Source of the DNA: Lunularia cruciata
Taxonomy: Eukaryota; Streptophyta; Marchantiopsida; Lunulariales; Lunulariaceae
Length of the DNA stretch: 64,000 nucleotides
Direction: 5' to 3'
Assembly: GCA_948567375.1 (NCBI GenBank)
Contig: OX419755.1
Span: 64,112,944 to 64,176,943 of the forward strand
A program made the translations under genes and the position numbers. This document shows positions 22,792 to 35,835 of the stretch, piece after piece (the stretch's first letter is position 1; each line of letters starts with the position of its first letter). Under the pieces are notes generated by a model. It saw nothing but the letters and a program-made list of their open reading frames with translations, made no database searches and was not told the origin of the DNA.

Positions 22792-24340
22792 CTAGAAAAG
22801 ATCAGATCTCTCATGACTCTTAGGAGGAACTGGCAAGGGATTATCCAACTGTACGACGCTCTCATATTGAATTCTGTCGATGCTTAGATTTGTACCACAG
22901 ATTTTGTGAACGCAGAAATCAAGTGCCGTAGAGAGAAGGAAAATATGTATACCAGGGTTCTGCTCATCCATCATTGCCGCGACTTCTTCTTCTGAGATGC
23001 TCCCGTGGATCTACAAGTCAGTCGTGCCAGTTTGGATTAAATTCGTGACGATCTCTCTACTTGCAAATTGACGACGAAATGTCTGTCCCTCAATAAACAG
23101 GTCTTTTACAAATGGCACAGATCTCAAGGGCTCCTCCACCTTGGAGGGTTACATGAGGAGAGCACACCAATATGCATTCAGACAATAAGAAAGAGACAGA
23201 AGGATCCAAGACCCTCCTAAAGGATCGAGAATGCTCTTACAATGGTGGACAGATGTAGCCAGTCGAAACATCGTGGTAGAGCATCTGATGCCGAAGGCAT
23301 TGTGTCATGATTCCAGTATGTCATGTTTCGAAACTGAGCTTGAGTTTGCCACTCATCGATCTTCACATTTTCCTGATTAATTGAACCAGTAGCTTTCTGG
23401 TCCTTTCCCAGGACATATCCTGCCGCAAACACGGCTTTTTATAAGGTCGTGCTGCCCTCAAAAAGAAGCCCGTGAATATCAAGGAAATGCACCAGGTTAT
23501 CATAAGTCCTGTTACCACGTCTAGCACGAGTAGCAACCTCAAGACAGTGCAGGTCTTCATTTGCATACATTCACACGACATTTTTACGATAGTTCTCTCA
23601 GTAAGTAGCGCTGGACGCGATAATCCGCGCGGACAACATAATCTCAACCAGGATTTGGAAAGTAATCCCGTCGATTTGGAAAGTGATCTCGAAAGTCGAA
23701 TAAACTATTTCTCCTCAGGCGGACCTGACCGCCTTAGGAAAAGTCTAAAAACAAAATTGGAATCTAGGCTGATTTCGACGCTGAAATCTGCGAAAGACCG
23801 ACAGAAAGCGGAGTCGTCAAGAAAGGACCTACCGTTGTAGTTGGCGGGGAGCTCCAACGTTGAACCAAGCAATCTTCTCCCCCTGAATGCTGCTTCCTTG
23901 ACTTCCACGTGGTCAATCGTCTCGCCTGCTTTGAGTAAGAGCGCGAATGAATGAGAGGGCTCAGGGTTCCAGTCCATTGTACAAGAAATGAGCACTGAAA
24001 TCTACCGGGTACTCAATCATAGTTGCATGGACATATTCAGAACAGTGTGAGCAACAATAGCTTCCATAGTTACCCTCCAGTCCAAGTCGGCATCCACTGA
24101 TGGTAAGCCTATCCGAGCAGCAGCACATTACTCACCAAAGGATTTGGAAGTGAAGAAACTCGAGACCGGGGCTGGGCCGTAATGCCCGATGGAGCAAGGC
24201 ATCAAATGAACGGCTCCGCTCAAATCTACACAGTCCTTCGTCACACGCACCACACCATTGCCATGCCCCGGTTGCTCCATCGAAGAATCAGAATTTTCAC
24301 CCGAAGAGTCGCTTATTAATCCCCAATACTCCCCTCGCAT
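22792..24340 (-). CDS. RNASEH2C: Ribonuclease H2 subunit C
   Basis: Exons on the minus strand: 24340-24136, 23925-23833, 23419-23241, 23010-22792; phases 1, 1, 0; 231 residues. Subunit C pairs with subunit B to scaffold the catalytic A subunit, which removes ribonucleotides and RNA:DNA hybrids in the nucleus. Family signatures: SGAVHLMPCSIGHYGPAPVS (residues about 41-60), EVKEAAFRGRRLLGSTLELP, YVLGKDQ, and MTYWNHDTMPSASDAL with FDWLHLSTI. An in-frame stop four codons before the ATG fixes the start at 24340 or at Met21. The C-terminal 70 residues after IHGSISEEEVAAMMDEQ exceed the usual length; a GT after AACCCTG (about 22956) could instead be a further splice donor. Only exon 4 is uncertain. 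Confidence 0.87.
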
Positions 24341-25876
24341 CTTCAGGGCTTAAAGGAGTATTTTAAGAAAGACTCGCGAAATTATCATCTTCCGCCTTAA
24401 AATCCCCGAATTCGTACATTTTTGCCCTAATTTAGCACTGTCTTCAACGTCTCCGGTGTTGCCATGGTCGACGAACGAACGTAAAAAGTGGTGCAGAGCA
24501 AGGATATGTCTAACCCTCATGATGTAGTTTCTCTGAGCACCAGGTTAATTTAACTTGCAGTGCGCTAAACGACTTGAGAGACGAGAGTCGACGAATCTCA
24601 GTAACCAGCAGCTCGTGTGTTTTTGGCCCTCATCTTTTTGGACTGGAGATTGATCATTCAATCATCGTTCCGTCTGTTGTCTCCAGTGCTCTCTTAAAAT
24701 TGCCCATATTTACTGATATATTGGATGGACTTCCGACTCGCTTCTTCAGATGTGGACTTCGTTTCTGATATGTAGATTCACTAATGTGAGAAGCTAGGGG
24801 AGAATCTGTCATAATTAATTTTGGTCTGAAGTTCATGAACAAGACTCCACTCCACGGTCTTCAGCTGATGTTTCTCATCAGTTTCGAGTAAGCTTCATCA
24901 ACATGTTCATCTCGTCGATTTTCTTACTCGACTCAACTCGAAGTGCTGAGGCAGTAATATCATTTAGCAGGGCGTGCTCCTGCAAAGCTATCAGCTAATA
25001 TGAGGTAGTAAGTTTCGTCCATTCCTGTTGTACTTGTCCGTTACATCATTTCCTAGCGCTGCATTTTAACCTTGCCATGTATCATAATTGTGAAGACACC
25101 ATACCTGGAGAATGTGTGGTTTTCCAGCGTTTACTGAGAGTATCTGGCCACTCGAAAGCAAATAACAACAATCAAACCCCACAGATGATAGTCTGTGGGT
25201 TTGATTGTTGAAACGTTTGTATGACCAGACATGAAAAGATCCATCTACTCTTTCCGTCGCCTTAAGCAGCAAGTGCAATTATGAAATCGACTCTTCAAAT
25301 TGCGGCTTGCATATTGCTCCGTGCCGTAGAAAACGAACAACTCCCTCCAAAGCATACAATTCCCCAAAAGAGAAGTCTCAATCAAGGAGTTCATATTCAA
25401 AAAATGAGACTTCATTGGAACAGCAGACATGATCGTAGGGTCTGGCTCACTTACCTTCCGTGAAACGTTCTTTACACGAATACATGGCCAGTCCAACATA
25501 TTGCCCACTTCCCCCTGCGTTGCTAATCACCTCTTGTCCAGATGAGAGGTGATCAGATTTCTTTCCCATCCTTGCACAAGATTGTGAAATGTAGAAGGAA
25601 AATCTTGCCCATGATATAGGAATCACGGCTACGAACCATGGGCACGGAATCATAGGAACGGCTTCTGCTCCCAGAAGCCGTCCGCAGAACGGAGGATCCA
25701 AACCTATTTAGGACCGAATCTTGCCCATTATATCTACAGATGTGGATGCATCAAAGAAACTATTTTTCCATGATGAAGGAAATGTAGAGCAAAGCGAGAT
25801 GAATGGTCATGAACAGTGTTACAAATTAGAATACAGTGGAATATTTTACAGCGACAAGAAGACTCTTTGAAGTCTT
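24341..25876. other. Intergenic region, no gene recognised
   Basis: RNASEH2C promoter and 5' UTR are at the left; the 3' UTR of the plastid membrane protein gene is at the right. Short frames on either strand (for example 25701-25447 minus) show no known motif. An inverted repeat lies at 25167-25210. Confidence 0.45.
25167..25210. repeat. Hairpin, 19-bp stem
   Basis: CAACAATCAAACCCCACAGA pairs with TCTGTGGGTTTGATTGTTG across a loop of about 6 bases, with one bulged C. It is probably a foldback remnant. Confidence 0.65.
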
Positions 25877-26374
25877 CTATTGACTATGTGGCGGTGGTGG
25901 CCCGACTACGATCACCATATAGATGAATAGTAAAACCACTACACCGATCAAAACATAAGTGAAGTTAGGTCCCGTCCAAAATCCCAGAGCCGATCTCTCT
26001 GTCTTTCGCAGGGGGTCGATTTCTTCAGAAATTGGGTAGTTCGAATGCTCAGGCCTCCGACTCACGTACTGTTCCATATCAATATTCAAAAACGACTTCT
26101 TCTTCTTCTGAGGGCCCTGGTATTTGTTCCAAGCTTTGTCCCAATCAACTTTCTGCCCTCCTCCTTGATCCTTATTGGGGCCAGGACTTTCATCATCCGT
26201 CATGGCACTGATTAACATTCCACCCCTACCTCGTGTCCTCTTTGTACATGATAGAACTGTACTTCCCATGCCCCGGCAGTTCCTTAGCTCCATGGAATAA
26301 TCCTCCAAAATAGTTAACGAAGGTATGATTCTGCTCTGACATAATAGGGCCCCGCTTACTCCCACTGACCCCAT
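25877..26374 (-). CDS. Small predicted plastid membrane protein, unknown
   Basis: One exon, 165 residues. ATG at 26374 has a good context (GGAAACCATGG). Residues 1-55 are Ser/Arg/Leu-rich with few acids and contain MGSTVLSCTKRTRGRGG, which looks like a chloroplast transit peptide. A charged soluble segment follows (KVDWDKAWNKYQ, KKKKSFLNIDMEQYVSRRPE, NYPISEEIDPLRKTERSALG). One membrane span lies at about 135-158 (VLIGVVVLLFIYMVIVV) and the tail is proline-rich (GPPPPHSQ). I do not recognise a named family. The SEEIDPLRKTERS block before the span looks like a conserved plant motif, but that is an impression. Plastid location and topology are inferred. It shares a strand with RNASEH2C, 1.5 kb upstream. 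Confidence 0.65.
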   Translation of the reverse strand: MGSVGVSGALLCQSRIIPSLTILEDYSMELRNCRGMGSTVLSCTKRTRGRGGMLISAMTDDESPGPNKDQGGGQKVDWDKAWNKYQGPQKKKKSFLNIDMEQYVSRRPEHSNYPISEEIDPLRKTERSALGFWTGPNFTYVLIGVVVLLFIYMVIVVGPPPPHSQ

Positions 26375-29300
26375 GGTTTCCTCGCCAGATCCAATCCAAA
26401 AATCCAGCTACAATTAACTAAAGTACTTTCACCTGTCAGATGGACCCAGAAACCAAATCAATTAGCATCGACAATGGCAACCCCTTTTCGTGCATGCACA
26501 TAATGAATTAGGAAACTAATCAGTGCAACTGACACTCTCCATGAACTAGTATACCACACCAGACAACATGATTGCTACCCCTGACACCAACAGATCATTC
26601 AAAGCAGTGGTACCAAGATTTTCTCCTCTTACCAAGGAAATTGTTGAGAACTACGGCTCTGAGACCGGAAGGAGGTGGAGATGTGGAGGAGGAGAGCGAG
26701 AGGCTACTCCGTGCAAGAAACGAATCGACTCAGAATGACGGAGGGAGGAGTCTCAACCCGCCTCGTCTCCGGAACTCAATGGCTCGTGTTGCGGGATATG
26801 GAAGCCATCTATCTACCCACCCACGTCACATCGTCTCTCCTCTCCTCTCCTTTCGTTTCCTTTCCTTCCCTTTACGGGAGCTAATTTTAGGGATCTCCCC
26901 TGGAACTCGAACTCCTTCTTGCCTGTCTGTCTGTCTGTACTTGTTCAAGCAACAAACAGGCACTCACTCCACTCACCTGATTGGCGAGTCGCCGATTCGC
27001 TCATACGTAACTGGGCTCATACTTTTTTTCTCCACAAAGTAACTCTCGGACTTCCAGCCGTGTGGTTTCTCCTATTGCGTTTGTTCGAGGTTTTGTTCCC
27101 GAAGAAGCAAAAGGCGATCCATCGATCGATTCGTGGTCCACTCCCGTGGAGGCATTTGAAGTGAGGAGTGCTCTATTCTGCTTCTGCTGAGACGAGGAAG
27201 AACATCATATTGACTAGAGGAACACCATGCTTGGACGCACGTTAAGAGAGGAATATCCTCTCAGCTGTTCAATTCACTACCCATATTTGAGAGGAAGAGT
27301 AACTCATCTCTAACTAGCGGTCTCTTTGTTGAGAGTGATGTGCAATATCTCATAATAATATCTGTTTACCCGGTTCAAGAGAATAAGTCTCATTTTGCTT
27401 TTTTTATATACAAGATGTTGAGTCTTATGTGTATTATCTCGTAAAATTTTGTCACTCATTTCCATATTAATTCCTTTCATATATATATTTTAAAATCTAA
27501 CAAGCAAAGGAAAAAAATCTTCATCAATTAATGGGAACTATTAATGAAATCACCATTAATATCTCGTTTACAGCATTCAGGATAATGCTAAGGAGAATAT
27601 ACATTTCTATAGTTTGGAATGATAATACACATACAATAGTACTTGAAAAAGTCGAGAAGTTTTACCTTTCATCTCCTCTTAAGGGGGAAAGACAACTATA
27701 GACTGCATTTTAGTTTCTAGCGTTTTATCATAAATCTATCGAAGTAAATGTGGAGTTGTACATCTTACAAGTAGATGAAAAGGTGAAGGGAGGGTAAGGT
27801 GGAGGTGGGTAAAGTCTTGCTTCTTAGCAAAGTTACCCTAGTAAAAAGATAACTCACTACCTTAAGTCTCAAGCCCAAAACAAGGTTCTTGAGCACCTTT
27901 TATACTAGGTGCCTTCTATATATTTATTGACAACACTACTTTTATATATTTATTGGCAAAACTTTTTAGACATTTCCTTGAGTTTCTTTTAGAATTATAC
28001 AGTAATTTATATCACAGAATTCTATCAAAATCCTATGGTGCATTATTATATTATTATATATTCCTCCTTTTTTGGTTAATAATATCTTCATCATATACTT
28101 TGTTTTAAACTTTTGGAAAGCATCTTGAGCATTATGAAGATCATGAAGTGCTTTCATGTAGTATGGAAGGGGAAAAAGTGGACCACATAGAACACATGAA
28201 GGGTGGGGGCTTAAGCCAAACAAGGGATAGACCAAAGATGTAAAATGGGGTTAGGTTCCAATAGAATAGATATGAGAAATCTGCACTACAGCACCTAAGA
28301 TATCCAAGCTATGTAAATCTGGAAGTCTACTAACTAATGGAGTATCCAAACAAGAATCACCTAGTATGATTGCTAGTATGTGAAGTGGGTAACCATTCCA
28401 AAGAGCGTTGTATCAATATGTTAATAATTATTATGATTAATCATATCTTATGCAAGGATCTTACAACTTTGTACTTCTTATGATCCTTGATCCTTGACCT
28501 TGATTGCAAGTGAAGGACATTCAATATGGTTAAGAAAAGAGGAAAGTTTGGAAATTAAAGTTCTCAATCTGGAAATATGGACAATATGATAAATATATAT
28601 ACAAAAAATGTGGTGTGGATTAGTAAACAATCAGAGAAGTTTGGAAAGTAGATAAATGATAAATCTAATAGGAATAATTTTAAAAGCTTTAGTATTCAAA
28701 AGTAAGAGAAATTATGACTAAGGATTTTAACTTTAAAATCAATCGTAAATCAACTTAATGTTTTTTATGAGTTTAGATGATAAAATATGAGCTTTGGTTT
28801 CCTGAAAGGAAGAAGATAAGATTAGACAAGAAGGTGAAAGTACTAGAAATATTGAAATATGGAAAGTATGTAAGCTATCAAGAACTAAGGATCTTGAACA
28901 TAATTAAGAAAGAAGAGAGTAAATCTAGTATTTACATACTTGGAGTTACAATGGTCAAATTTCATCGTTGGAAGGAGACTAGACCAATTTTTGCGGTGCA
29001 AGTTCACAAATTTGGAAAGAATGTCTTCTACGGTAGTGTTTATTTTCAATCTCATTATTTTGTGGGGTGGTAAATAGTGGATATTGCCAATTTTTTGTCC
29101 AAAATCTTAAACATACTTGTCACTATCTATTTTTTAATGTTAAACTACAATATTTTGGGGGTGGTAAATAATAAATGCAGCTAATTTATTGTCCCACATC
29201 TTCAATACACTTGTCAAAACTTGTTTCTGAAGTCGTGCTTGCAATTATATAGGAGTATCCTTGGGAGATCATGATGAAAAAACAAAATGTCACATTAGAG

Positions 29301-29572
29301 CTTAGCTAATCAGGATACTCTATCATGTTAATTATACAACTAAGTGGATTTTTTTACTCAATTTATCTACAAATATGAGTCGTATTATAGCCTTGAGCAA
29401 CATAGGGAGAGAGAGAGGATGAAATCTAAGCTCGAATGCTTCAAATTGAAGTGTGAAGTGGAGATCAATATAGATGGTAAAGTTAAGTTATTTTTAAATT
29501 TATCTCTTTGGTACTTTTACAAGAAAAAAACTCACAAACATCTACAACCATGAGAGGTGACCACCATAAACC
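26375..29572. other. Promoter side, then AT-rich repeat-like DNA
   Basis: 26375-27200 is GC-richer and should hold the promoter of the small membrane protein gene. A plus-strand frame at 26572-27042 shows only low-complexity sequence. From 27200 base composition turns strongly AT-rich and no gene is seen. At about 29050-29220 a segment of roughly 100 bp is tandemly duplicated (GGTGGTAAATA and ACACTTGTCA appear in both). Frames at 28777-29073 and 29344-29553 were not recognised. Confidence 0.45.
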
Positions 29573-30312
29573 TGTAATACAATAGCTAGACATATCCTCT
29601 AGAGTTGAAAATTGGCTTGGTAACATCTAGAAGTATGTTATGTATGATGGGCTAGGTACAGCAAATAGAGGTGTCACCAAACTAATACTTATACCAATAG
29701 AGCCTAAAATAGCTTGAATTTGTAATACCAGAAGCTAGACATATGATCTAAAGGTGAAAATTGGCTTGGTAACATCTAGAAGGATGTTATGCATGATGGG
29801 CTAGGTAGTTCAGATAAAATTTTCACCAAAAGAGGACTTCTACTAATAAGGCAAGAGCCAAAAATAGCCTTGAAACTTCAAAGCCAGTTTTGGGGGCCTA
29901 AACGAATGAATTAGGCCTCAAAAATGTGTAAATTTCTCCCTAGAGTAGGTGAGGTTTGCCTTCCTTCCCTAGGTTTGTCTCATCAAGATCTTTCCAATAG
30001 TTCCTCACCCACATGATTTAAAGATTCCTACAAGAAGATTCCCTAAAGATTCCCTTTGGTCAAAGATGGTTTGACCAACTAGATAGGATCAGAACCAACA
30101 TGTCACCCATACAAACAACCAATCTAAGAGCAAAGCTCGCTTACAAGTCACCAATCCATGTATCTAATCCAAGGGTGGAGCTTCCTTTGGTATGTCCTCT
30201 TTGCTATATAGTACAATCAAGGTGCTCCTTTGGGGCATCGGAGGTTGAGTGTGAAATTGTGTGTTTCTTTTTCTGTGTTTCTCTTCAGGTCTCCTATCCT
30301 CAGAAGATTACA
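29573..30312 (+). repeat. Solo LTR (Element I family), TSD AAACC
   Basis: Starts TGTAATACAATAGC and ends GATTACA. The target duplication AAACC is perfect at 29568-29572 and 30313-30317. The internal duplication is obvious: a second TGTAATACC block lies at about 29722. TATA-like TATATAGTA lies near 30205. Confidence 0.92.
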
Positions 30313-30779
30313 AAACCCAACCATCTTAAACTATAAATATTATCTTCTCCAAGATGACTTAAGATATGAAAATCATATACTTCTTGCAATCAATCTCAAC
30401 CAAGAGTATGATCATGCAAAAAAAATCTGATTCCCTTGTATAAAAACCCATTTTGTATGATATAGAAAGTGTAATCATTCATCTTAATCATAAAGTGATA
30501 TAAGATAAATATGTGTTGAAGAAATGATCTTTTATATTTCTATTAGTAATCTTATTACATACCTCTTATGATTTCATTATATACTAATGTTGGATAGAAT
30601 TTTAGTTTTCTATAAATAATAGCATGTCATCTAAATAAATTTTTTGCAATGCTTACTTGTGATTCATATGTATAATCATAGGCTTATCCAAAAGACAAAA
30701 CTTTCAAATCTTGATAGTATTTATATTAATAGTTTATCATAGTCATAAGAATGGTTACTCCTAAAAAAATCCAACCTCC
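30313..30779. other. AT-rich, no gene seen
   Basis: This DNA lies between the solo LTR and the recognisable start of a worn Element II copy. It may include the eroded integrase side of that copy, but similarity is too weak to claim. Confidence 0.35.
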
Positions 30780-32800
30780 TTGAGGCAAAGGCAATTTGAT
30801 ATAAACTATTGTCAAACTCTTGTAATAAAAATATTTCAACAATAATAAAAGAAGCATCAAAATCAATTACAACATACCCTTTTGAATCATATGATTATAT
30901 TAGATGAGATAATAAAAAGTCTTGAATTATTGAAAAGTAACCTTCTCTTTATAGTCCCATTAGTATTTGACATCCTTGTTTACAAAACTAATTAATGATG
31001 TCATGACACTTATAATAATGTATGAACCATTAATACAAGCTTATAATTGTATCCTTGATTTCTAACATCCTCTAGAATTGGTCAATCCATAATAGTCTTG
31101 ATCTTTACTCCTTTACTTGATCTTGATATTGATTTCCTTAGCTAAACCCCTATGACCTAAGAAGGTAATCTATTCTTTATAGTACTTTTATTTTGGTTTC
31201 TTATAGAACAATTACACTTGTGTAAGCATTCCAAAACTTTGCTGTATAAGTATAATCCTTTTAGTTCTTGTCTTGATAGAGATATTATCATCTAAAATAC
31301 CAAAAAATATAATTCAAAAATTTTATTATTTGATTGACATGTCTTATCCATCAGATTTATGAGGAACATTAGTGACATCCAAATAAAAGTTCAGCTACTC
31401 AAAGTATTCATCCATATCTTGAACAAAAAGGTATCTTTGATACATGCTTTAGTGAGATAGTTATTTGGAAATACCTCTACAAAAATCTAACTTGATGAAG
31501 TATTTAACTATATTAAATAATAAGGACAATCTATTTGAGGCAAGAAAGAAGTCTAATAAATATATCATAATAGAGAAAATATATTTTAGATAATATTCAG
31601 AAGTAATAACTTTAAGTGAGGCATCTAGAAATAAATTTGCAAACTCTATATGATCTTATCTCTTACTTTTGAATTTAGTATTTTAATAATAGCTAATCAA
31701 TTCTTTTGTCAATTTGAACCAAACTACAAATCCTATATATTTCTTCTTTTGTAGCTACTATGTATTCAATACACTAGTATTAAAATGAAATTTTTACTTA
31801 CTAAATATACCTATATTACCAAAAACCAAAGCATTCTTATATCACTTACCAACATTATTAAACACTTATTGAAAATTAATTAGGATCACAAAATTGAGAG
31901 CTACTCATCTACTTAATGATTCAAGAAGTTTTGTTATGCCTTCTCTATGTTGATGTTGATGGTACTGAAAATTATTCATAATCAAACAAAAAAATTCCAT
32001 TTCAGTTATATTATCTTCACATCAAGTAGTTTTTACTTTGGAAAATAGATGAAGATTCACTTTTGTAAAAAGTACTATATATTCTTCTTTGTGAGATGGG
32101 GCATACACTTCTTACTTTTGAGATAGATGATCGATTTGTTGTTGCTTTGTTTGGATTAGTAACATACTTTATTATATTTGATATTTTCTATTATTACCAA
32201 AGTAATGAAATTTTACTTCTAAATCAAAATATAAATAGCACATATAATCCCTGATCATAAATTATGATGAAATTATGAAATGTTCAATATGTGACAAAAT
32301 GACCAAAAAACACTAACCCAAATGAAAACTATAATTAATTATCATATGAATACTAAAATCCTAAAAATGTATAGGTAAAATCTAAAGAGGACCATATATT
32401 CTATCTCTTTGATTTATTCTTTAATACTATGATAAGAATGCAAGAAAACAAGAAAAGAAGATTAGGATAAAAGAGATAGAAAATGAATTGAATGAAGTGC
32501 TTTTATGTTAAAGCATTTAAGTTTAAAATAAGCTCTTTTCTTGCAAATTGAGCTATTAACTTCCTAACCAAGTTACTTCTTAATCAATTATGTATTGCAC
32601 ATTTTACTCAATCCTTAAGAAGCTTCTTCTATACCTCACTATCCAAGTCTATTAGAACTTTCTCAATTACTTTCTTGCCTACTCAATCTAGAAAGCTTCC
32701 TAAGTATCTTCTAAGAACTTTTTTCTAATACTTAATTTGTAATTGTATGAGTATCTTGTAGCAACTACTTGTAACTTGCTTGAAAATCTTCACCTAATTA
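30780..32800 (-). mobile_element. Worn, AT-shifted copy of Element II
   Basis: It is colinear by eye with 3830-7200. Shared phrases include GAAGCATCAAAATCAA (30853 and 3902), GTCTTGATCTTxxCTCxTTxxxTTGAT, ATGACCxAAGAAGGTAA, GATATxATCATCTAA, and GATTTGTTGTTGC near the gag start (32130 and 6502). The part at 32480-32800 matches the LTR with AAGAAGCTTCTT and CTAGAAAGCTTCC remnants of the HSE-like array. Nearly all differences I could see are C to T or G to A. No open frame survives. Confidence 0.7.
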
Positions 32801-35289
32801 TTATTATATAGCTATAACATTATATGGTAGAAGATGATATGATATTATGTTATGTTTTATTTAACCTATTTTGGCAATGCAATTTATCTGAATAGTTTGG
32901 TAGTAGTTTTCATTCAATAATAAAAATTATCAAAATAATTATTAATGATATTTAATTAATGATTTTTTATACTAACAGATTATTTGAACTAACAGATTTA
33001 ACTAACAGATTATTTGAAACATACTATCATATTAGAACTGTGTGCAATACTAGAGTACCTAGACAGAAATAAGATACATACCTCTCAAACTGAAAAGGTA
33101 CTTTGAAATACCTTACACTTAATACAAGCTAGATATCCATTTAAGGACTTTTAGTTTTTTCTTTCTATTCTGAATTTTATATTGCTTATAAATGGTTGTT
33201 GGTTATTGTAAGTGATTTTGATTTTGATATAATTAAAGTATTAGTTAATGATATTGATATGATTACAGATGCAATTTTTAATTAGTTTGCCAAGGAATAA
33301 AACTCTTACAAAATTCAACTATAAACTTATTATAAGTTGTTCTAAATTATTATTATGATATATTGGAAAATCACCTATAATATACTACAAATTAAATTAT
33401 TTTTTGGAGATTCTTGTGATTATTCACTAACAACTTTCTTTGCTTATTTTGGGAGATTTTGATGAACAAAGTAAAGAACCATTGATTATAGTTATTTGGA
33501 TTCTTCTTAAGAATGATGTGTGATCCTTTCTCGTGGAAAATTAAAACCTCCTAAAGACTCCTAGTAAGTCTTCTAAAGTGATCAATCATAATCATACTAA
33601 CTATTTTAGTTGGAGTGTTTAATGATGTGTTGGTGAGTTGATCAAGTTTGCTTAGATTGTAATGATAACATTGTAAAAATCTTACATTCTATATTAATTC
33701 TAGCTCAATGTACTATTTCCCTTTAGAGCTACCTTTTCAAGAAAATACGTTTCAATTCTTTCATGCCCACAAATGCTACAAAGGGGAACTTCACTAAAGT
33801 CAGGGTTTTTCTAGCATCAAAGAGTAGAGAGATATGTGTTTTATACCTTTAATGAAATAATGAGATTTCATAATATGGTTAAAATTATAAGAACTAGGAG
33901 ATCCTATACTAGTATTGTAGATTTAAACCAGATATCATGATGCTTGATTTTACCTCTCACTAACAAGTTCTAATATTTATAAGGCCATCTCTATTTACTA
34001 AAAAAATTAATTATATATATGGTATATTCAATTTTCATTGAATATACCCTAGCAGTGAAAAATTGATTTATCTTTTCTTATTTATATACAACCGAGAGAG
34101 CCATGTTAACCAAACAAAACCAAGAAGAAAAAGAAAAAGAGAAAATAATTAATATGTGATAGAAAATATAAATGTTTCTACAAAGATGAAAGAGAAACAT
34201 ATGGATTGGAAATGCACTTTTAAGAAATTAAATCTTTATTTTATGCTACTTAAAGTATAATTATATTTGGCAAGAGCATTAGTACTCTTTTCCTAACATT
34301 TGAACTTATGAAATCTAATATTTCACTATAAGAAAATAAAAGATAAAAATTAAACTTAATTCTCTCATTTGAGCAAATGTGAATCAAGTATTCCAATTGA
34401 ATGTGATATACCTTGTTGATCCACCACCTCTTTCAACTTATTAAAAATATTCTTTGCTCTTCTATATTGGATTACCGACTCAATTTAAGAAAAAACTAAT
34501 TCCTAAATGGTTTTATAATATATTATTTTAGTTCTAAACATTCTAGTTTTTTCTATTTTGATATTTACAAACCTTAATATTAAATAAATAAATAAATAAC
34601 ATTTGTAGTAATATCTTTACATGATAGATAGATATATAGATAAAAGTAATTGAGAATATCTTTTCATAATTTATATATCAAAAATATACCTGCTACAACT
34701 TACATAATTAGGAATATTTATAAAGTAAAGGATAACTAAGTGTATCTTTTCTTTCCATGTTCTATTATAGAGATGGTTTATTTACATGAGCATAAGATGT
34801 CCTTCTATCTTTTACCTTCTGATTGTACTAAAGGTCTATAGTCTTCCTTGATGGATCAACAATTTTAGCATGTATTAGATTCTCTCTTTGTTTACTCATC
34901 CATTCGGTGTGCTACTAGGACACATCTTTGCTTTGGCCCTAACAAGGATGCAAGCTCTTAAATCTTAGCTCTATTGTGTATTAAGGCATTCTAACTTGCA
35001 CTAGCTACTTTCTCTAGAACAATGACGTTCTACTTTGATTTGGTCCACCTATCTATATCTTCATTACTCACTTGTCAGTGTGGTTCTACACTAGATGCAG
35101 CAAGGGTCCATATAACACAATGTCCTTTTGGAGGATAGAGGATAGATACCTTTGATACCATTAATGATATAGTATTTGCTATGGCACAAGAGGTAGAAAC
35201 TTCACTTAGAAGGAGTGTTGGTATGCTTTGCAAACAACATGAATCAAGGCAAACTTATTTTTGGTCCAAGATGATAAAGTGATAACAAT
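32801..35289. other. AT-rich repeat-like DNA, no gene recognised
   Basis: No frame of note. Composition matches the flanking worn elements. The last 500 bp (34780-35289) becomes less AT-rich and may already belong to the LINE-like element that is recognisable from 35290. Confidence 0.35.
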
Positions 35290-35835
35290 AGATGTTGTGG
35301 TTATGGATCCCACACGTGACAATTTCAAAGGGAGTGATATTACTCATCCTCTTGAATGTGTAGCAAGCAAAGCAATAATAGGCAAGGACTCCTAGTATAA
35401 GAGCATGTAGCAAGGTTACCTCTTTGTTCCTCTAGCATTGGATTTATATGGATGTGGCATTTGACAAATTCATTACGAAGTACAAAAGAGCTTCTCTACT
35501 AGACATCAAGGAATGCAACTCTCACTTTAATACTTCAATATGTACTTTAGGTAACATTTATCTATTTCTCTACAAAGAGCATTGATTGGTGCAATCTATG
35601 TAAGAGCAAACACACTATGTGATGCTTTTTTGGATGCTCTAGTAATATGTAGACCATACTATTGACATTGTTTAGATATGTTAGGCGTAGTAGGACAAAT
35701 TCCTCATATTGATACTATTGAGGCTTAGCCCCATGTTACATATGATGTATTTTCTTTGTATGGCTTGATAGGTTGTTATACTACCAATTTAGCTTTACAT
35801 TTTTAGTAAATGTATTAATTTTCTGCAATTTTTTA
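35290..35835 (+). mobile_element. LINE ORF2 C-terminus and tail (worn)
   Basis: Readable pieces are HPLECVASKAIIGKD (about 35338), LFVPLALDLYGCG (about 35430), SISLQRALIGAIYVRANTL (about 35562) and VICRPYY (about 35644). It ends at the same stop as the copy at 10580-10925, followed by CCCCATGTTAC (35729). FVPLALDxYG followed by SxxLQRA is a pattern of LINE ORF2 C-termini in plants and algae. Stops and frame changes make it a fossil. Confidence 0.5.

Noticed and set aside
26572..27042. A plus-strand 156-codon frame.
   Set aside because: Low-complexity, no motif, and it lies in the upstream region of the minus-strand membrane protein gene.
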